A DNA stretch of 64,000 nucleotides, from positions 1-64,000 of the forward strand of contig MGZK01000149.1 in the NCBI GenBank assembly GCA_001802125.1. Direction: 5' to 3'. A program made the position numbers and the translations under genes. Positions within the stretch are counted from its first letter, which is position 1, and every line of letters starts with the position of its first letter. Positions 1-9,100 of the stretch are shown piece by piece. Under the pieces are notes generated by a model, which worked only from the letters and a program-made list of their open reading frames with translations, searched no databases and had not been told where the DNA came from. The DNA comes from Geobacteraceae bacterium GWC2_55_20 (GTDB taxonomy: Bacteria > Desulfobacterota > Desulfuromonadia > Geobacterales > Pseudopelobacteraceae).

Positions 1-1
1 C

Positions 2-100
2 ACGTTTTTGAGGCGCTGGCTCATTGAACACATCCTTAAATCAGATGCAGACTATGGTAGTTTTATCTCCTCTCGGAACAATAATCCTGAACTAGCCTGA
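2..100 (+). CDS. Bacteriohemerythrin, C-terminal end (cut by window start)
   Basis: The reading frame is open from the first bases of the window to a TGA at 98-100 and encodes the last 32 residues of a protein. The stretch reads W-L-I-E-H-I-L-K-S-D-x-x-Y, which is the C-terminal helix of bacteriohemerythrins, where the His and Asp are iron ligands of the oxygen-binding di-iron site. Hemerythrins in this group bind O2 in the cytoplasm or as sensor domains. Only the tail is visible, so it could be a stand-alone hemerythrin or the end of a larger sensor protein. It is followed 46 bases later by a STAS-like gene on the same strand, probably in the same transcript. Confidence 0.7.
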   Translation, partial: TFLRRWLIEHILKSDADYGSFISSRNNNPELA

Positions 101-146
101 CGACTTCATACGAGAATACAGTGCTTACCCCCAGAAGGGATTTTCA

Positions 147-545
147 ATGCCTATAGAATATAAGGTCGACTTAGAGCGACATCTGATTATATCGACAGCA
201 GGTAACCGGCTTACAAAAGAAGAGTTCATGGATTACATACAACAGATCACATCGTATAGGCAGACTGGAGTGTTCGATCAACTGGTGGATTTGAGTGCAG
301 TTCAAGAGGTCGATTTGCCGACCACAAAGATATTACAAAGTTTTGTAAAGATTGCTACCCGCGCTGACAAGCCAAATTATGTCTCCAAGTTGGCGATTGT
401 AGCAACATCAGACCTGATTTTTGGACTTTCTCGCGCGTATGCGGCATATCGTGACCTGGAAAATTCAAGCACGACTAAGGTTGCAATATTAAAGTCTCTG
501 GATGCTGCTGTTTTGTTTTTGGAGTACCCTACGAAACTGGATTAA
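147..545 (+). CDS. Small STAS/SpoIIAA-like protein, function unknown
   Basis: This 132-residue soluble protein has no signal peptide or membrane segment. The start is supported by AGAAGGG ten bases upstream. The pattern of an N-terminal beta-strand with 'R-L-I-I-S-T-A-G', a central 'D-Q-L-V-D-L-S-A-V' strand followed by a helix, and a later 'K-L-A-I-V-A-T' strand resembles SpoIIAA-like/STAS-fold proteins common in environmental Proteobacteria. These bind partner proteins or small ligands, but no catalytic residues can be named here. It lies between the end of one hemerythrin gene and a fragment of another, so a link with oxygen or redox signalling is possible but is only inference. Confidence 0.6.
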   Translation: MPIEYKVDLERHLIISTAGNRLTKEEFMDYIQQITSYRQTGVFDQLVDLSAVQEVDLPTTKILQSFVKIATRADKPNYVSKLAIVATSDLIFGLSRAYAAYRDLENSSTTKVAILKSLDAAVLFLEYPTKLD

Positions 546-583
546 AAATATCACTGCAATCAAATTAATGGATGGTAATTGTA

Positions 584-685
584 ATGCCGATTGTAGAATG
601 GAATGACAGCTTCCTGGTTGGTGTGGAGCCATCTGACGAGCACCATAAGCACCTGCATGCTTCATGGACCGTAGATAGACCGTAG
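584..685 (+). pseudogene. Remnant of a second bacteriohemerythrin (N-terminal fragment)
   Basis: A 33-codon frame starts M-P-I-V-E-W-N-D-S-F and continues V-G-V-E-x-S-D-E-H-H-K-H-L. This matches the N-terminus of bacteriohemerythrins, including the first iron-ligand histidine in the D-E-x-H motif. After about 25 residues the similarity ends and a TAG follows at 683-685. A full hemerythrin has roughly 130 residues, so this is a truncated copy. The missing C-terminal half resembles what is found at positions 2-100, which suggests a past duplication and deletion around the gene at 147-545. Confidence 0.65.
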
Positions 686-705
686 CAGTATCAAAACAAC
701 AAAAA

Positions 706-732
706 GGGCGTTACGATCAGATCGTAACGCCC
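706..732 (-). terminator. Terminator of the tRNA-Lys gene
   Basis: A perfect 12-bp inverted repeat (arms 706-717 and 721-732, 3-base loop) is followed on the minus strand by a T-run (AAAAA at 701-705 on the plus strand). It sits ten bases after the CCA end of the tRNA, as expected for a Rho-independent terminator. It may also stop weak plus-strand transcription from the hemerythrin side. Confidence 0.85.
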
Positions 733-741
733 TGTAATGTT

Positions 742-817
742 TGGTGAGCCGCGTTGGGGTCGAACCAACGACCACCTGATTAAAAGTCAGGTGCTCTACC
801 GACTGAGCTAGCGGCTC
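742..817 (-). tRNA. tRNA-Lys (anticodon TTT)
   Basis: Read on the minus strand this is a 76-nt tRNA with encoded CCA. The 7-bp acceptor stem is GAGCCGC/GCGGCTC. The D arm contains GCTCAGTCGGTAGAGC. The anticodon stem-loop CTGACTTTTAATCAG places TTT at the anticodon, so it reads AAA/AAG lysine codons. The T arm is GTTGG-TTCGAAC-CCAAC. All stems pair without mismatch. Confidence 0.97.
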
Positions 818-830
818 AAAGAGAAACAGA

Positions 831-859
831 TTTTTACTACATCACACGCCCATAGTCAA
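831..859 (-). promoter_or_regulatory. Sigma-70-type promoter for tRNA-Lys
   Basis: On the minus strand TTGACT (854-859) and TAAAAA (831-836) are separated by 17 bases, placing transcription start a few bases before the tRNA 5' end at 817. The -35 box is close to consensus and the -10 box is weaker. Confidence 0.5.
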
Positions 860-890
860 CACTTTTTTTGTAATTTTGAATATTGATTAC

Positions 891-2165
891 TTATCCCTGT
901 TTTTCATTCAACTTGGATTTATTGCGCTTGCAATATTTATCCAGGTACATAAGCTCATCCGCACTCTTAAGCGCCGCCACCAAGCCATCACCTGAAAAGG
1001 CTGTCGCAATGCCGAGCGATAATCCGCCGCCGTGCAACCTGGAATCAGATGTCTCAAAATTACTTCTGATACGATCCACAGCATCCTGAGCAGTTTGCCG
1101 GTCTGTGTTGGGAAGCAGTATGGCAAACTCGTCACCTCCTATTCGGGCGACAACATCTGCTGCCCGAAATACCGTCAAGATGGCTGAGGCAGTTGCCTGA
1201 ATCAATTGATCGCCTGCGTCGTGCCCCTTTGTATCATTCACGGTCTTCAGGCCATCCACATCCGCGACAATGATGCTGACAGGATACTCACGGCTGGATG
1301 CCAGCCTTTTCATCTCGGCATCAAAATATACGCGATTATACAGACCCGTCAGAGAATCATGCGTACTTAGATAATGCAGGCTTTCCTCGTACTTTTTTCG
1401 ATCCGTGATATCCTGCGCCACCTTCAGATACTTGATTATGTTTCCGGCGGAATCGAATACCGGACTGATTTTCACCCATTCCCAATAGACCTGTCCGTTC
1501 TTGCGCCTGTTGGCAAGCTCACACTCCCATTCCTTGCCGGACGTGATCGTTTTCCACAAATCCTGGTAAACCTCGGGAGGGTTGATTTCCGACTTCAGAA
1601 AACGCGGATTTCTGCCGATCACCTCATCTTTTTCATAGCCGGTGACCCTGCAGAACATCGCATTTACATATTCAATACTACCGTCAAGCGAGGCAATCAC
1701 TACCGGGGCCGGCGCCTGTTCCATGGCCTGGGACAGAAGCTGGATCATCTCGCTCTGCTTCTGTACCCGCCGCCCCATCTGAATTAAATCGTTGCATTGA
1801 CCGATAGTCTGCGATAATTTCGCAAAGTCCACCGGCTTCTGTGCAAACTGGCTTATGCCTATTGCAATGCACTCAAGCAGATATTCGGTGTCGCTGTAGG
1901 CAGTCAGGACGATGATATGGCAATCCGGTTTGATCATGCGGATCTGGCTGGCCATTTCCAACCCATCCATCCCAGGCATCATTATATCCGAAAGAACGAC
2001 ATCCGGCATATGCTGCCTGTACTGGGCAAGCCCTTCAATACCGTCGGACGCCACGTACAGTGTGCGCACAATCCGCCTTAAGAGGCCGGACACCTGTTCG
2101 CGCGTACTCTGTTCATCCTCAACGTATAATAAAGATATATCGTATTTTTCAATTTGGTTTTGCAT
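891..2165 (-). CDS. Response regulator diguanylate cyclase (REC-PAS-GGDEF)
   Basis: This is a three-domain signalling protein of 424 residues from the ATG at 2165. The receiver domain (about 8-125) has the phospho-acceptor aspartate in D-I-M-M-P-G-M-D-G. A PAS/PAC domain follows (about 145-265) with V-N-A-M-F-C-R-V-T-G-Y and the K-x-L-K-V-A-Q-D-I-T-D-R-K linker. The C-terminal GGDEF domain (about 270-420) has an intact GGDEF signature and an R-A-A-D inhibitory site five residues before it, so it should make cyclic-di-GMP and be product-inhibited. It is cytoplasmic and is presumably activated by an unlinked histidine kinase. An upstream in-frame GTG at 2186 exists, but GGAG lies between it and the ATG, so the ATG is preferred. 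It is monocistronic, divergent from the DUF362 gene. Confidence 0.92.
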   Translation of the reverse strand: MQNQIEKYDISLLYVEDEQSTREQVSGLLRRIVRTLYVASDGIEGLAQYRQHMPDVVLSDIMMPGMDGLEMASQIRMIKPDCHIIVLTAYSDTEYLLECIAIGISQFAQKPVDFAKLSQTIGQCNDLIQMGRRVQKQSEMIQLLSQAMEQAPAPVVIASLDGSIEYVNAMFCRVTGYEKDEVIGRNPRFLKSEINPPEVYQDLWKTITSGKEWECELANRRKNGQVYWEWVKISPVFDSAGNIIKYLKVAQDITDRKKYEESLHYLSTHDSLTGLYNRVYFDAEMKRLASSREYPVSIIVADVDGLKTVNDTKGHDAGDQLIQATASAILTVFRAADVVARIGGDEFAILLPNTDRQTAQDAVDRIRSNFETSDSRLHGGGLSLGIATAFSGDGLVAALKSADELMYLDKYCKRNKSKLNEKQG

Positions 2166-2274
2166 GCCTGATATTATCTCCAGCACTGATTGTCACGGCG
2201 ACTTGGCCTAGTGTAGCCGGATTTTTATTAGATGCAAGCAATAATAGTTTCCAATACTTAGATCAGGGTGGCAA

Positions 2275-3420
2275 ATGGAAAATATTTCCCTGCTTCAATC
2301 TCAAGATTACGGGATCGACAGCCTCAGACGCGACGTAATCCAGCTGCTTGAGCCCTTGGGGGGAATCTCCGCCTTCGTAAATCGTGGAGAGCGTGTTTTG
2401 CTGAAACCCAATATGCTTTCGGCAAAAAAACCGGAGCAGGCTGTAACAACCCATCCGGCTCTGGTAAGGGTGGTTGCAGAGCTTGTCCGGGAGGCAGGCG
2501 GCATTGCGCTGATAGGAGACAGCCCCGGAATCGGCGGTTTCATGCGCGTTGCGGAAAAGAGCGGAATTGCCGCGGCAGCCCGTGAGAGCGGAGCGGTCCT
2601 GGTGGAATTCAACGATGTCGTCAGCCTCAACGGATCGGGAACATTCCGGCAAATACAACTTTCCAAGGCTTATTTGGAGGCTGACAAGGTCATCAATCTT
2701 CCAAAGCTGAAAACCCATGAAATGATGACAATGACCTGCGCGGTCAAGAATCTGTTCGGTGCGGTGGTCGGCGCGGAAAAAGCCGGCTGGCACCTGAAAG
2801 CCGGAACGTCTCGGGAACAATTCGCACGTCTGCTGCTCGAGATATACCTGCAGAAGAAACCGGCGTTGAATATTGTCGATGCCATCGTGGCAATGGAGGG
2901 GGACGGACCCGGCAGCGGCATTCCGGTGCAGCTCGGGATATTAATTGCCGGAGTTAATCCGGTAGCCGTTGATCTGGTCGCAGGCAAGCTGGCGGGCATA
3001 CCTTTCGACCTGCTCTATCTGGAACAGCAAGCGCTGGCCATGGGACTCCCCGGTTCGAGCTTCGATCAGATTTCCGTTTGCGGCACCCCGCTTGAAATTC
3101 TGCTAGGCGCCCGCTTCAAACTGCCCAAAGGGCTTGATGTCCAGTTCGGCCTGCCCGGTTTTCTCAAGAGATCCCTGAAAAGATACTTGACCTCATTTCC
3201 CGCCGCGGAAAGAGACAAATGCACGCTTTGCGGGATATGCCGCGATGCCTGCCCGCCAACTGCCATCACCATAAAAAACAGCGTGCTGTCCGTAGACAAT
3301 GCACGCTGTATTCGTTGTTGGTGCTGCCGGGAGCTGTGCCCGTCCGATGCCATGGCCGTGAACAGGAGCCTGCTGCTTACCCTATTGACTGCCCTGAGTA
3401 AAAGGAAATACCGGCCTTAA
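2275..3420 (+). CDS. DUF362 protein with two 4Fe-4S clusters
   Basis: The protein has 381 residues. The N-terminal 290 residues form a DUF362 domain, recognisable from V-L-L-K-P-N, the T-T-H-P segment and the I-G-D-S-P-G motif. The C-terminal 60 residues are a ferredoxin domain with two Cys runs, C-T-L-C-G-I-C-x3-C-P and C-I-R-C-W-C-C-x3-C-P, each suited to a [4Fe-4S] cluster. DUF362 iron-sulfur proteins are common in anaerobes and their reaction is unknown; an electron-transfer or maturation role is inferred. No signal peptide is seen. The Shine-Dalgarno is AGGGTGG. Its stop codon overlaps that of the convergent DksA-like gene: both end within the palindrome TTAA at 3417-3420. Confidence 0.88.
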   Translation: MENISLLQSQDYGIDSLRRDVIQLLEPLGGISAFVNRGERVLLKPNMLSAKKPEQAVTTHPALVRVVAELVREAGGIALIGDSPGIGGFMRVAEKSGIAAAARESGAVLVEFNDVVSLNGSGTFRQIQLSKAYLEADKVINLPKLKTHEMMTMTCAVKNLFGAVVGAEKAGWHLKAGTSREQFARLLLEIYLQKKPALNIVDAIVAMEGDGPGSGIPVQLGILIAGVNPVAVDLVAGKLAGIPFDLLYLEQQALAMGLPGSSFDQISVCGTPLEILLGARFKLPKGLDVQFGLPGFLKRSLKRYLTSFPAAERDKCTLCGICRDACPPTAITIKNSVLSVDNARCIRCWCCRELCPSDAMAVNRSLLLTLLTALSKRKYRP

Positions 3421-4004
3421 CCTTCATCCTCTTCGGATCCGATCGGAATTTCACGATATGCGCGTTCTTCCTCAACGCGCTTGGTCTGTGCCTGCATTTT
3501 TTCCAGATCGGACTTGCATTTGACACAGTGGCGTGTGAAGGGCATTGCCTTCAACCTTCCGAGCGGAATTTCCTCGTCGCACTCTTCACAGATACCGTAT
3601 TCACCCTCATCAATCCTTAGCAGAGCCTCGTCGATGTTGTGCACTTTTTCGCGTTCGCGATCGCCTAACAGAAGCCCCAGCTCCCGGTCCCGTTCAGAGG
3701 AGGCCTGGTCATAGATGTCGCCACCCGGTTCAATCGCTGCAACAGCCTCGGTACCGTTCCTGACAGACTTGCTGATTTCGCGCAGGGTGTCTTCCTTGAT
3801 TTTTGTCAGCAACAACCGGATTTCTTCCCATTTCTGGTCCTTAAGCTGCGGTGCTGAAACAGCTGCTGCTCCTTCCTGACCACCAACCAACGGCGCCTGC
3901 TCGGCTGTAACTACCTCGGTGTTCTCTTCTGCATGGTCAGCTGACATCGTTTGATCAGCCAACTCGGGAGCCGTCTCTTGTTTTGCTTTCGGTTTTGTTG
4001 CCAT
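3417..4004 (-). CDS. DksA/TraR-family zinc-finger transcription factor
   Basis: The protein has 195 residues. Its C-terminal half holds the DksA coiled-coil region and the zinc finger C-E-E-C ... H-C-V-K-C (three Cys visible as C-x2-C and C-x2-C with preceding H). DksA proteins bind in the RNA polymerase secondary channel and modulate promoter response with ppGpp. Residues 1-55 are an Ala/Glu-rich acidic extension not present in classical DksA of about 150 residues. The ATG at 4004 is preferred over an upstream in-frame ATG at 4088 because GGAG lies 12 bases before it and a promoter falls between the two. Whether it replaces DksA or acts as a paralogue cannot be told. Confidence 0.88.
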   Translation of the reverse strand: MATKPKAKQETAPELADQTMSADHAEENTEVVTAEQAPLVGGQEGAAAVSAPQLKDQKWEEIRLLLTKIKEDTLREISKSVRNGTEAVAAIEPGGDIYDQASSERDRELGLLLGDREREKVHNIDEALLRIDEGEYGICEECDEEIPLGRLKAMPFTRHCVKCKSDLEKMQAQTKRVEEERAYREIPIGSEEDEG

Positions 4005-4060
4005 AGTGTGTCGTCTCCGCACATTGCTTAGGGTGGTTTTACCTGAAAAAAGGCGGCAAA

Positions 4061-4088
4061 CTATTACAAAAAACTGGCGGTTTGTCAA
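4061..4088 (-). promoter_or_regulatory. Sigma-70-type promoter of the DksA-family gene
   Basis: TTGACA (4083-4088, minus strand) and TAATAG (4061-4066) are separated by 16 bases. The predicted transcript would start about 50 bases before the chosen ATG at 4004, supporting that start rather than the one at 4088. Confidence 0.55.
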
Positions 4089-4140
4089 GCTTGGCAGATC
4101 AATCGCAATAATTAAGGGACGCGCGCCGCATCACATCTGT

Positions 4141-4515
4141 TCAGCGGCTGATGGGCAGCCCATTGCGATACCATCCCACAATGCCATCGGTCATGTTGTA
4201 GACCTCCCTGATGCCACGCCGGGAAAGATAGTCAGCCACCGGCTTGGAACGGGATCCAACCGCACAGTAAACCAGGACAGGCCTGTTTTTCGGTACCTCG
4301 TTGACACGGCGTTCAAACTCTCCAATCGGTATCAGTACGGATCCGGCCAACCTGGCCTGGCTGTATTCCTGGGGAGTGCGCACATCAAGCAGGTAAATAT
4401 TCCTGTTTTTGTCGAGCAAAGCTTTTGCATCACGGGAGCTAATATCGCGCTCCGCGGACCATGCCTGTGTTATGACAGTCAACATGATCAGCAATACCAG
4501 CGTAAAATATTTCAT
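4141..4515 (-). CDS. Exported rhodanese-like protein
   Basis: The protein has 124 residues with an N-terminal signal peptide (hydrophobic residues 4-17, cleavage likely after A-W-S-A). A single rhodanese domain follows. The active-site loop is V-Y-C-A-V-G-S-R-S, with the catalytic cysteine that carries the persulfide. The L-D-V-R-T-P-x-E-Y motif of the family is present. It is likely periplasmic and transfers sulfane sulfur, substrate unknown. It is the last gene of a run with a metallo-beta-lactamase protein, DUF2892 and C_GCAxxG_C_C proteins, which together suggest sulfur or redox chemistry. Confidence 0.88.
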   Translation of the reverse strand: MKYFTLVLLIMLTVITQAWSAERDISSRDAKALLDKNRNIYLLDVRTPQEYSQARLAGSVLIPIGEFERRVNEVPKNRPVLVYCAVGSRSKPVADYLSRRGIREVYNMTDGIVGWYRNGLPISR

Positions 4516-4544
4516 TTCGAGGAAACCCTTTGATTTTTTTCTGT

Positions 4545-5378
4545 TCAGACTTCTAGAGAATATCCGACCATGGCAACCTGGAACTCCTTCGGAAGTTCAC
4601 GGGACAGGCGCGCAGAAGCGGCAAAGCCGGTGCAATGGCTGGCTGCCAGCTTTTTTATACCCAGCGCCTTGATCGCGGCAACCGTCTGTTCAACCTGGTC
4701 CTGGCCACAGAAACCAAGATGGGTACCGCCGATAATGGCATAAATATCCCGTCTGCCGGTCACGTATGCGATATGCTCCAGAGTGTTAACCAGGCCGGCA
4801 TGACAACAGCCGAGAATAATTACCAGCCCCTTTTCGGTCTCAAGTATCAGTGACTGATCATCCGGTGTGTTGTCCAACTCCTGGCCGGTGCAATCGCAGT
4901 ACAGTCCCTGATCCCCCTTCTCGAAACTAGTCACCCGCGGAACTTCACCGGTAAGATAGACTGATGGTGCAATCTCTCGAAATTCCATTGAAAGATCGAA
5001 TGATGCGCCGGCTGCCTCCAGTTCCTCACGGCTGCTCGGCATCCCAATCGGGTAGCACTCCCCGGTATCCTTGACACGATGACGCTGCCTGAAGATACAG
5101 GGATGACCGTAAACCTTAAGCGGGCCGGACACCCCAAGCAGCGGCATCAGTCCGCCGGCATGATCGTAGTGCCCGTGGGATATGACCACGTTCTCCACTT
5201 TCGACAGATCTTTTCCCATGCGACCGGCATTATGCAGCAATGTCAGTCCCTGTCCTGTATCAAAGAGAAGCGGCGCACCATCCGACGGCTCGATCAGAAC
5301 CGAGAATCCATGTTCACCCATGGTGCCAGCCAGGCTCCCTACCGTATTTTCACATAGTATTGTTATACGAAAGCTCAT
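4545..5378 (-). CDS. Metallo-beta-lactamase-fold hydrolase
   Basis: The protein has 277 residues and is cytoplasmic. The metal-binding motif H-G-H-Y-D-H-A-G-G lies at about 69-77. Further metal ligands are expected at the H in G-C-C-H-A-G and near the C-terminal S-H-C-T-G. The layout matches the MBL branch related to the dihydropterin/aminobenzene-phosphate synthase homologues of methanogens and anaerobes. The exact substrate is not known. Its ATG overlaps the stop of the DUF2892 gene by four bases (ATGA), so the two are translationally coupled. Confidence 0.88.
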   Translation of the reverse strand: MSFRITILCENTVGSLAGTMGEHGFSVLIEPSDGAPLLFDTGQGLTLLHNAGRMGKDLSKVENVVISHGHYDHAGGLMPLLGVSGPLKVYGHPCIFRQRHRVKDTGECYPIGMPSSREELEAAGASFDLSMEFREIAPSVYLTGEVPRVTSFEKGDQGLYCDCTGQELDNTPDDQSLILETEKGLVIILGCCHAGLVNTLEHIAYVTGRRDIYAIIGGTHLGFCGQDQVEQTVAAIKALGIKKLAASHCTGFAASARLSRELPKEFQVAMVGYSLEV

Positions 5379-5599
5379 TTACAGCACCTGTTTTGTGGAA
5401 ATCTGGGAACGCCCATCTTCAGCAGGATGTTGAACATCGGGCAGAACTGGGTAAAGCCTGACTGAAACAGGTTCAGGCCGACGAACCCGGTAAACCAGAG
5501 CCAATTGGGTGAATGAAAGTGAGCCAACAGTAATGAGATCATAATGAATGACCCGGCCACAATGCGTACTATACGCTCAACGTAGAATTCTTCTTTCAT
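5375..5599 (-). CDS. DUF2892 (YgaP-like) inner-membrane protein
   Basis: The protein has 74 residues from the ATG at 5599, preceded by AGAGAGGAAT. Two hydrophobic helices (about 10-27 and 33-48) separated by a short loop, then F-C-P-M-F and a Cys-rich end, match DUF2892, the membrane part of YgaP-type rhodaneses. In YgaP this domain anchors a rhodanese. Here a separate rhodanese is encoded two genes downstream, so the parts may work together. The longer in-frame start at 5656 would overlap the preceding gene and lacks a ribosome-binding site. Confidence 0.8.
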   Translation of the reverse strand: MKEEFYVERIVRIVAGSFIMISLLLAHFHSPNWLWFTGFVGLNLFQSGFTQFCPMFNILLKMGVPRFPQNRCCK

Positions 5600-5612
5600 G
5601 GTGTATTCCTCT

Positions 5613-6041
5613 CTATTTTCTTCCCAGCATATCCGCAATCTTGCCGGCCACTTCACCGGTAAGAACCGGGCAGATCCCTTTGGGGTTTTTGGCGCGAATA
5701 ATCTTGCAGCAGGTCACTCCGTATTTTTCCTTGAACCAGGCATGCAGCTCCCGCGTCAGGTGCGTGGTGGTTTTCTTGTCCTGCAGCACCATCCCTATGG
5801 CAACCGTCCCCCCCGACACCGCCCCGCAGATGCATCCGGCGCCGGAACCGCCGCCGAACCCGGAAACCGTGCCAACCACGGCTTCCGGCGTCTGCGGCGA
5901 GAAGTGTTTACGAATAACCTCCAGCACCGCTTCGGCACAGTGATACTTGCCGGAGCGATAGAGCAGCTCGGCCTCCAGCTGGCATATTTCAGCCAGTTCC
6001 ATTCCCTCTAATGACGGTTTTGCCTTTTTCGACCAGAACAT
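5613..6041 (-). CDS. C_GCAxxG_C_C family redox protein
   Basis: The protein has 142 residues. The central G-C-I-C-G-A-V-S-G-G motif with further Cys at H-C-A-E, V-T-C-C and G-I-C-P defines the C_GCAxxG_C_C family, which is found in anaerobes and is thought to bind a metal or iron-sulfur centre. No signal peptide is seen. AAAGG precedes the ATG. It is the first gene of the cassette running down to the rhodanese at 4141 and lies 90 bases after the RND pump gene, so it may share that transcript or have its own promoter. Confidence 0.85.
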   Translation of the reverse strand: MFWSKKAKPSLEGMELAEICQLEAELLYRSGKYHCAEAVLEVIRKHFSPQTPEAVVGTVSGFGGGSGAGCICGAVSGGTVAIGMVLQDKKTTTHLTRELHAWFKEKYGVTCCKIIRAKNPKGICPVLTGEVAGKIADMLGRK

Positions 6042-6130
6042 TCAAACTACCTTTCCATACGGCTATCTAACTGGTGAGCGGGTAATGACTTTTTTCGGAT
6101 ACCCCGCATTACCAGACCAGCATTTTTTCT

Positions 6131-9100
6131 CTATGCTTCTTTTACTTTTTGATGCCGTTCCTTCCAGTTCTGAACCATATAGTACAGTATCGGTATGGTT
6201 ACCCGGGAGAGCGTAGTCGATGCTATCTCCCCGAACATCATCGCCAGGGCCAATCCCTGGAAGATCGGATCGAAGACAATCACGAAACTGCCAACTACAA
6301 CCGCCGCGCCAGTCAAAAGCATCGGCCGAAAACGCACCGCGCCGGCTTCGATGATGGCCTCGTCCAGCGCCATCCCCTCGCGGCGCTTCATTTCGGCGAA
6401 GTCGATCAGGATGATCGAGTTGCGCACAATGATTCCGGCCAGCGCGATAAAACCGATCATCGAGGTGGCCGTAAAGAAGGCCCCGAAAGCGGCATGACCC
6501 GGCAAAATGCCGATCAGCGTCAGTGGAATCGGCGCCATGATGACCAAAGGTGTGGTAAAGTCCTTGAACCATGCCACCACCAGGACGTAGATCAACACCA
6601 TCACCGCCACGAAAGCGATGCCCAGGTCGCGAAAGACCTCGTAGGTAATGTGCCATTCACCATCCCACTTCATGCCCATCTTCTCTTCGCTCCAGGGCTG
6701 TCTGGAAGCCAGCACTTCGATCTTAGAGCCATCCGGTGTCGGCAGGGCCTTGATCTCTTTCTGCATCTTGAGTATGGCGTAGACCGGCGCCTCGATCTGG
6801 CCGGCCACATCGCCGATGACATAGATCACGTTCTTCAGGTTCTTACGATAGAGCGTCTTCTGCTCGGTCCCGGTTGTGACCCGCACCAACTGAGAGAGCG
6901 GCACCAAACCGCGCGAACCGGGGACGTTTATCGTGGAGAGACTGGCCACGGAACTGCGCTGCCCCACCGGCAGCCTGAGATGGATGGCAACCGGTTCCTT
7001 TTCCCTGGGCAGGTGCAGAATCCCGACGCTTTGTCCGCCAAGCGCAATAGCCAGGGTACGGGCCACGTCATCGACGGAAATACCGGACAGGGCGGCCTTC
7101 TCGCGATCCACGACGAAGGTGGCCTTACTCTGGTCATCCTCGCGGTACATGTCAACATCCACAACACCGGCGGTCCTTTTTAGGATATCCCTTACCTTGC
7201 CGGCAACGCCGGCGCGGCTGCCGTCATCCGGGCCATAAATCTCGGCCACCAGCGTAGCCAGCACCGGCGGGCCCGGCGGAATCTCAGCCACCTTTACCCG
7301 TGCGCCGTATTTATCCGCAATGGCCTTTACCAGCGGCCGGATGCGCTTGGCTGTGTCGTGGGACTGGTCCTTGCGCTCCTCCTTGGGAAGCAGGTTCACC
7401 TGGATGTCGGCCAGGTTGCTGGCCTTGCGCAAATAGTAGTGCCGCACCAACCCGTTGAAGTTGAAGGGAGCGCTGGCGCCGACATACATCTGGAAGTCGG
7501 TCACCTCCGGCACGCCGCGCAAGGCATCACCCATTTCGCGGGTGATCCGGGCGGTATGCTCCAAAGATGTACCGTCCGGAGCGTCAATGATAACCTGCAA
7601 CTCGTTCTTGTTGTCGAACGGCAGCATCTTGACCGTCACCGCTTTGAAGTAGATCAGCGAGCAGGAAAAAAGCAGCAGGATTGCAACCATTGTCAGGAAA
7701 CCGTAACGCAGAGGCTTCTGATGTATGAGCTTACCCATCCATTTGCGGTAGAACAGCGTGAGCTTGGAATCTTCCGCCTGCACATCCGACCCGTGATGCG
7801 ACTCTCCCTTCATGAAGCGGAAAGCAAAATACGGGGTTACGGTAAAAGCAATCAGCATCGAGAAAAGCATGGCCATGCTGGCGCCGACCGGGATCGGACG
7901 CATGTAGGGGCCCATCAGCCCTCCTACGAAACCCATCGGCAGAATCGATGCTATCACGGCAAAGGTGGCCAGGACAGTCGGGTTTCCGATTTCGTCCACC
8001 GCCTTTATGGCCGCCTCCAGCGGCTTCATCACGGTGGTGGTGAAGTAACGGTGGATGTTCTCGACCACCACGATGGCATCGTCCACCAGGATTCCGATCG
8101 AGAAAATCAGGGCAAACAGTGTGATGCGGTTCAAAGTGTAACCGATCAGGTAAAAGATCAGCATGGTCAGGGCCAGTGTGACCGGGATGGCGATAGCCGC
8201 CACGGCTCCGGCACGCCACCCCATGAAGATCGCAATCAGGATCGTGACCGAAATGGCTGCCAGGAACATGTGGAATAACAGTTCGTTATTCTTTTCCTTG
8301 GCGGTTTCACCGTAATTGCGGGTAATTGTAACCTGAACATCGGAGGGGATCAGCTTGCCTTTGAGAGACTCAACTTTCTTGACCAGATCCTCGGCCACCC
8401 AGGTGGCATTGGCCCCTTTCCTCTTGGCCACCGATACTGTTACCGCAGCGTAATCCTGCTTCGGGTTTCCGGTCAGATTCTTATGGGACGCACTGGGCCC
8501 CAACCCCATGAAGACGTAGTCCTGCGGTTCCTGGACACCATCCTGAACCTGGGCAACATCGGACAGATAAACCGGCTTGCCACCATGGACGCCCACGACC
8601 AGCTGCTTGACCGCGTCAGCGTTTTCAAGGAATCCGACCGACTCCACCAAAGTCTCTCTGTCTGCAACCGCAAACGAGCCCGAGGAGAGCGTGGAGTTGC
8701 CCTTTTGCAATGCGCCCGCCACCTGCAGCGGCGACAGACCGTAACCTGCCATCCTGGGGGCATCCAGTGTTACACGCACCTGGCGGGCCAAGCCGCCGGT
8801 GATTTTAGCTTCGGCGCTGTTTTCGCTTTTTTTCAGCTGGTCACAGAGCTCCATGGCAAGCGCACGCAAGGTGCCGTGGTCGTAACGCTCCGACCAGAGC
8901 GTCAGCGCCAGTATGGGAACATCATCGATGGATTTCGGCGACACCAGCGGCTCGCCAGCGCCGGGAGGAAGCACGTTGCGGTTGCTCATGACCTTGTTGT
9001 AGAGCTTGACCAGCGACTCCTCCATCGGCTGGCCAACCAAAAAGCGCACCGTAATGATGCCCATGCCGGGACGACTCATGGAGTAGAGGTACTCGACCCC

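Noticed and set aside
6149-8278. Two long plus-strand open frames (6149-7183 and 7358-8278) opposite the RND pump
   Set aside because: Complementary to a strongly conserved pump gene; composition is rich in His and Gln and typical of antisense shadows.
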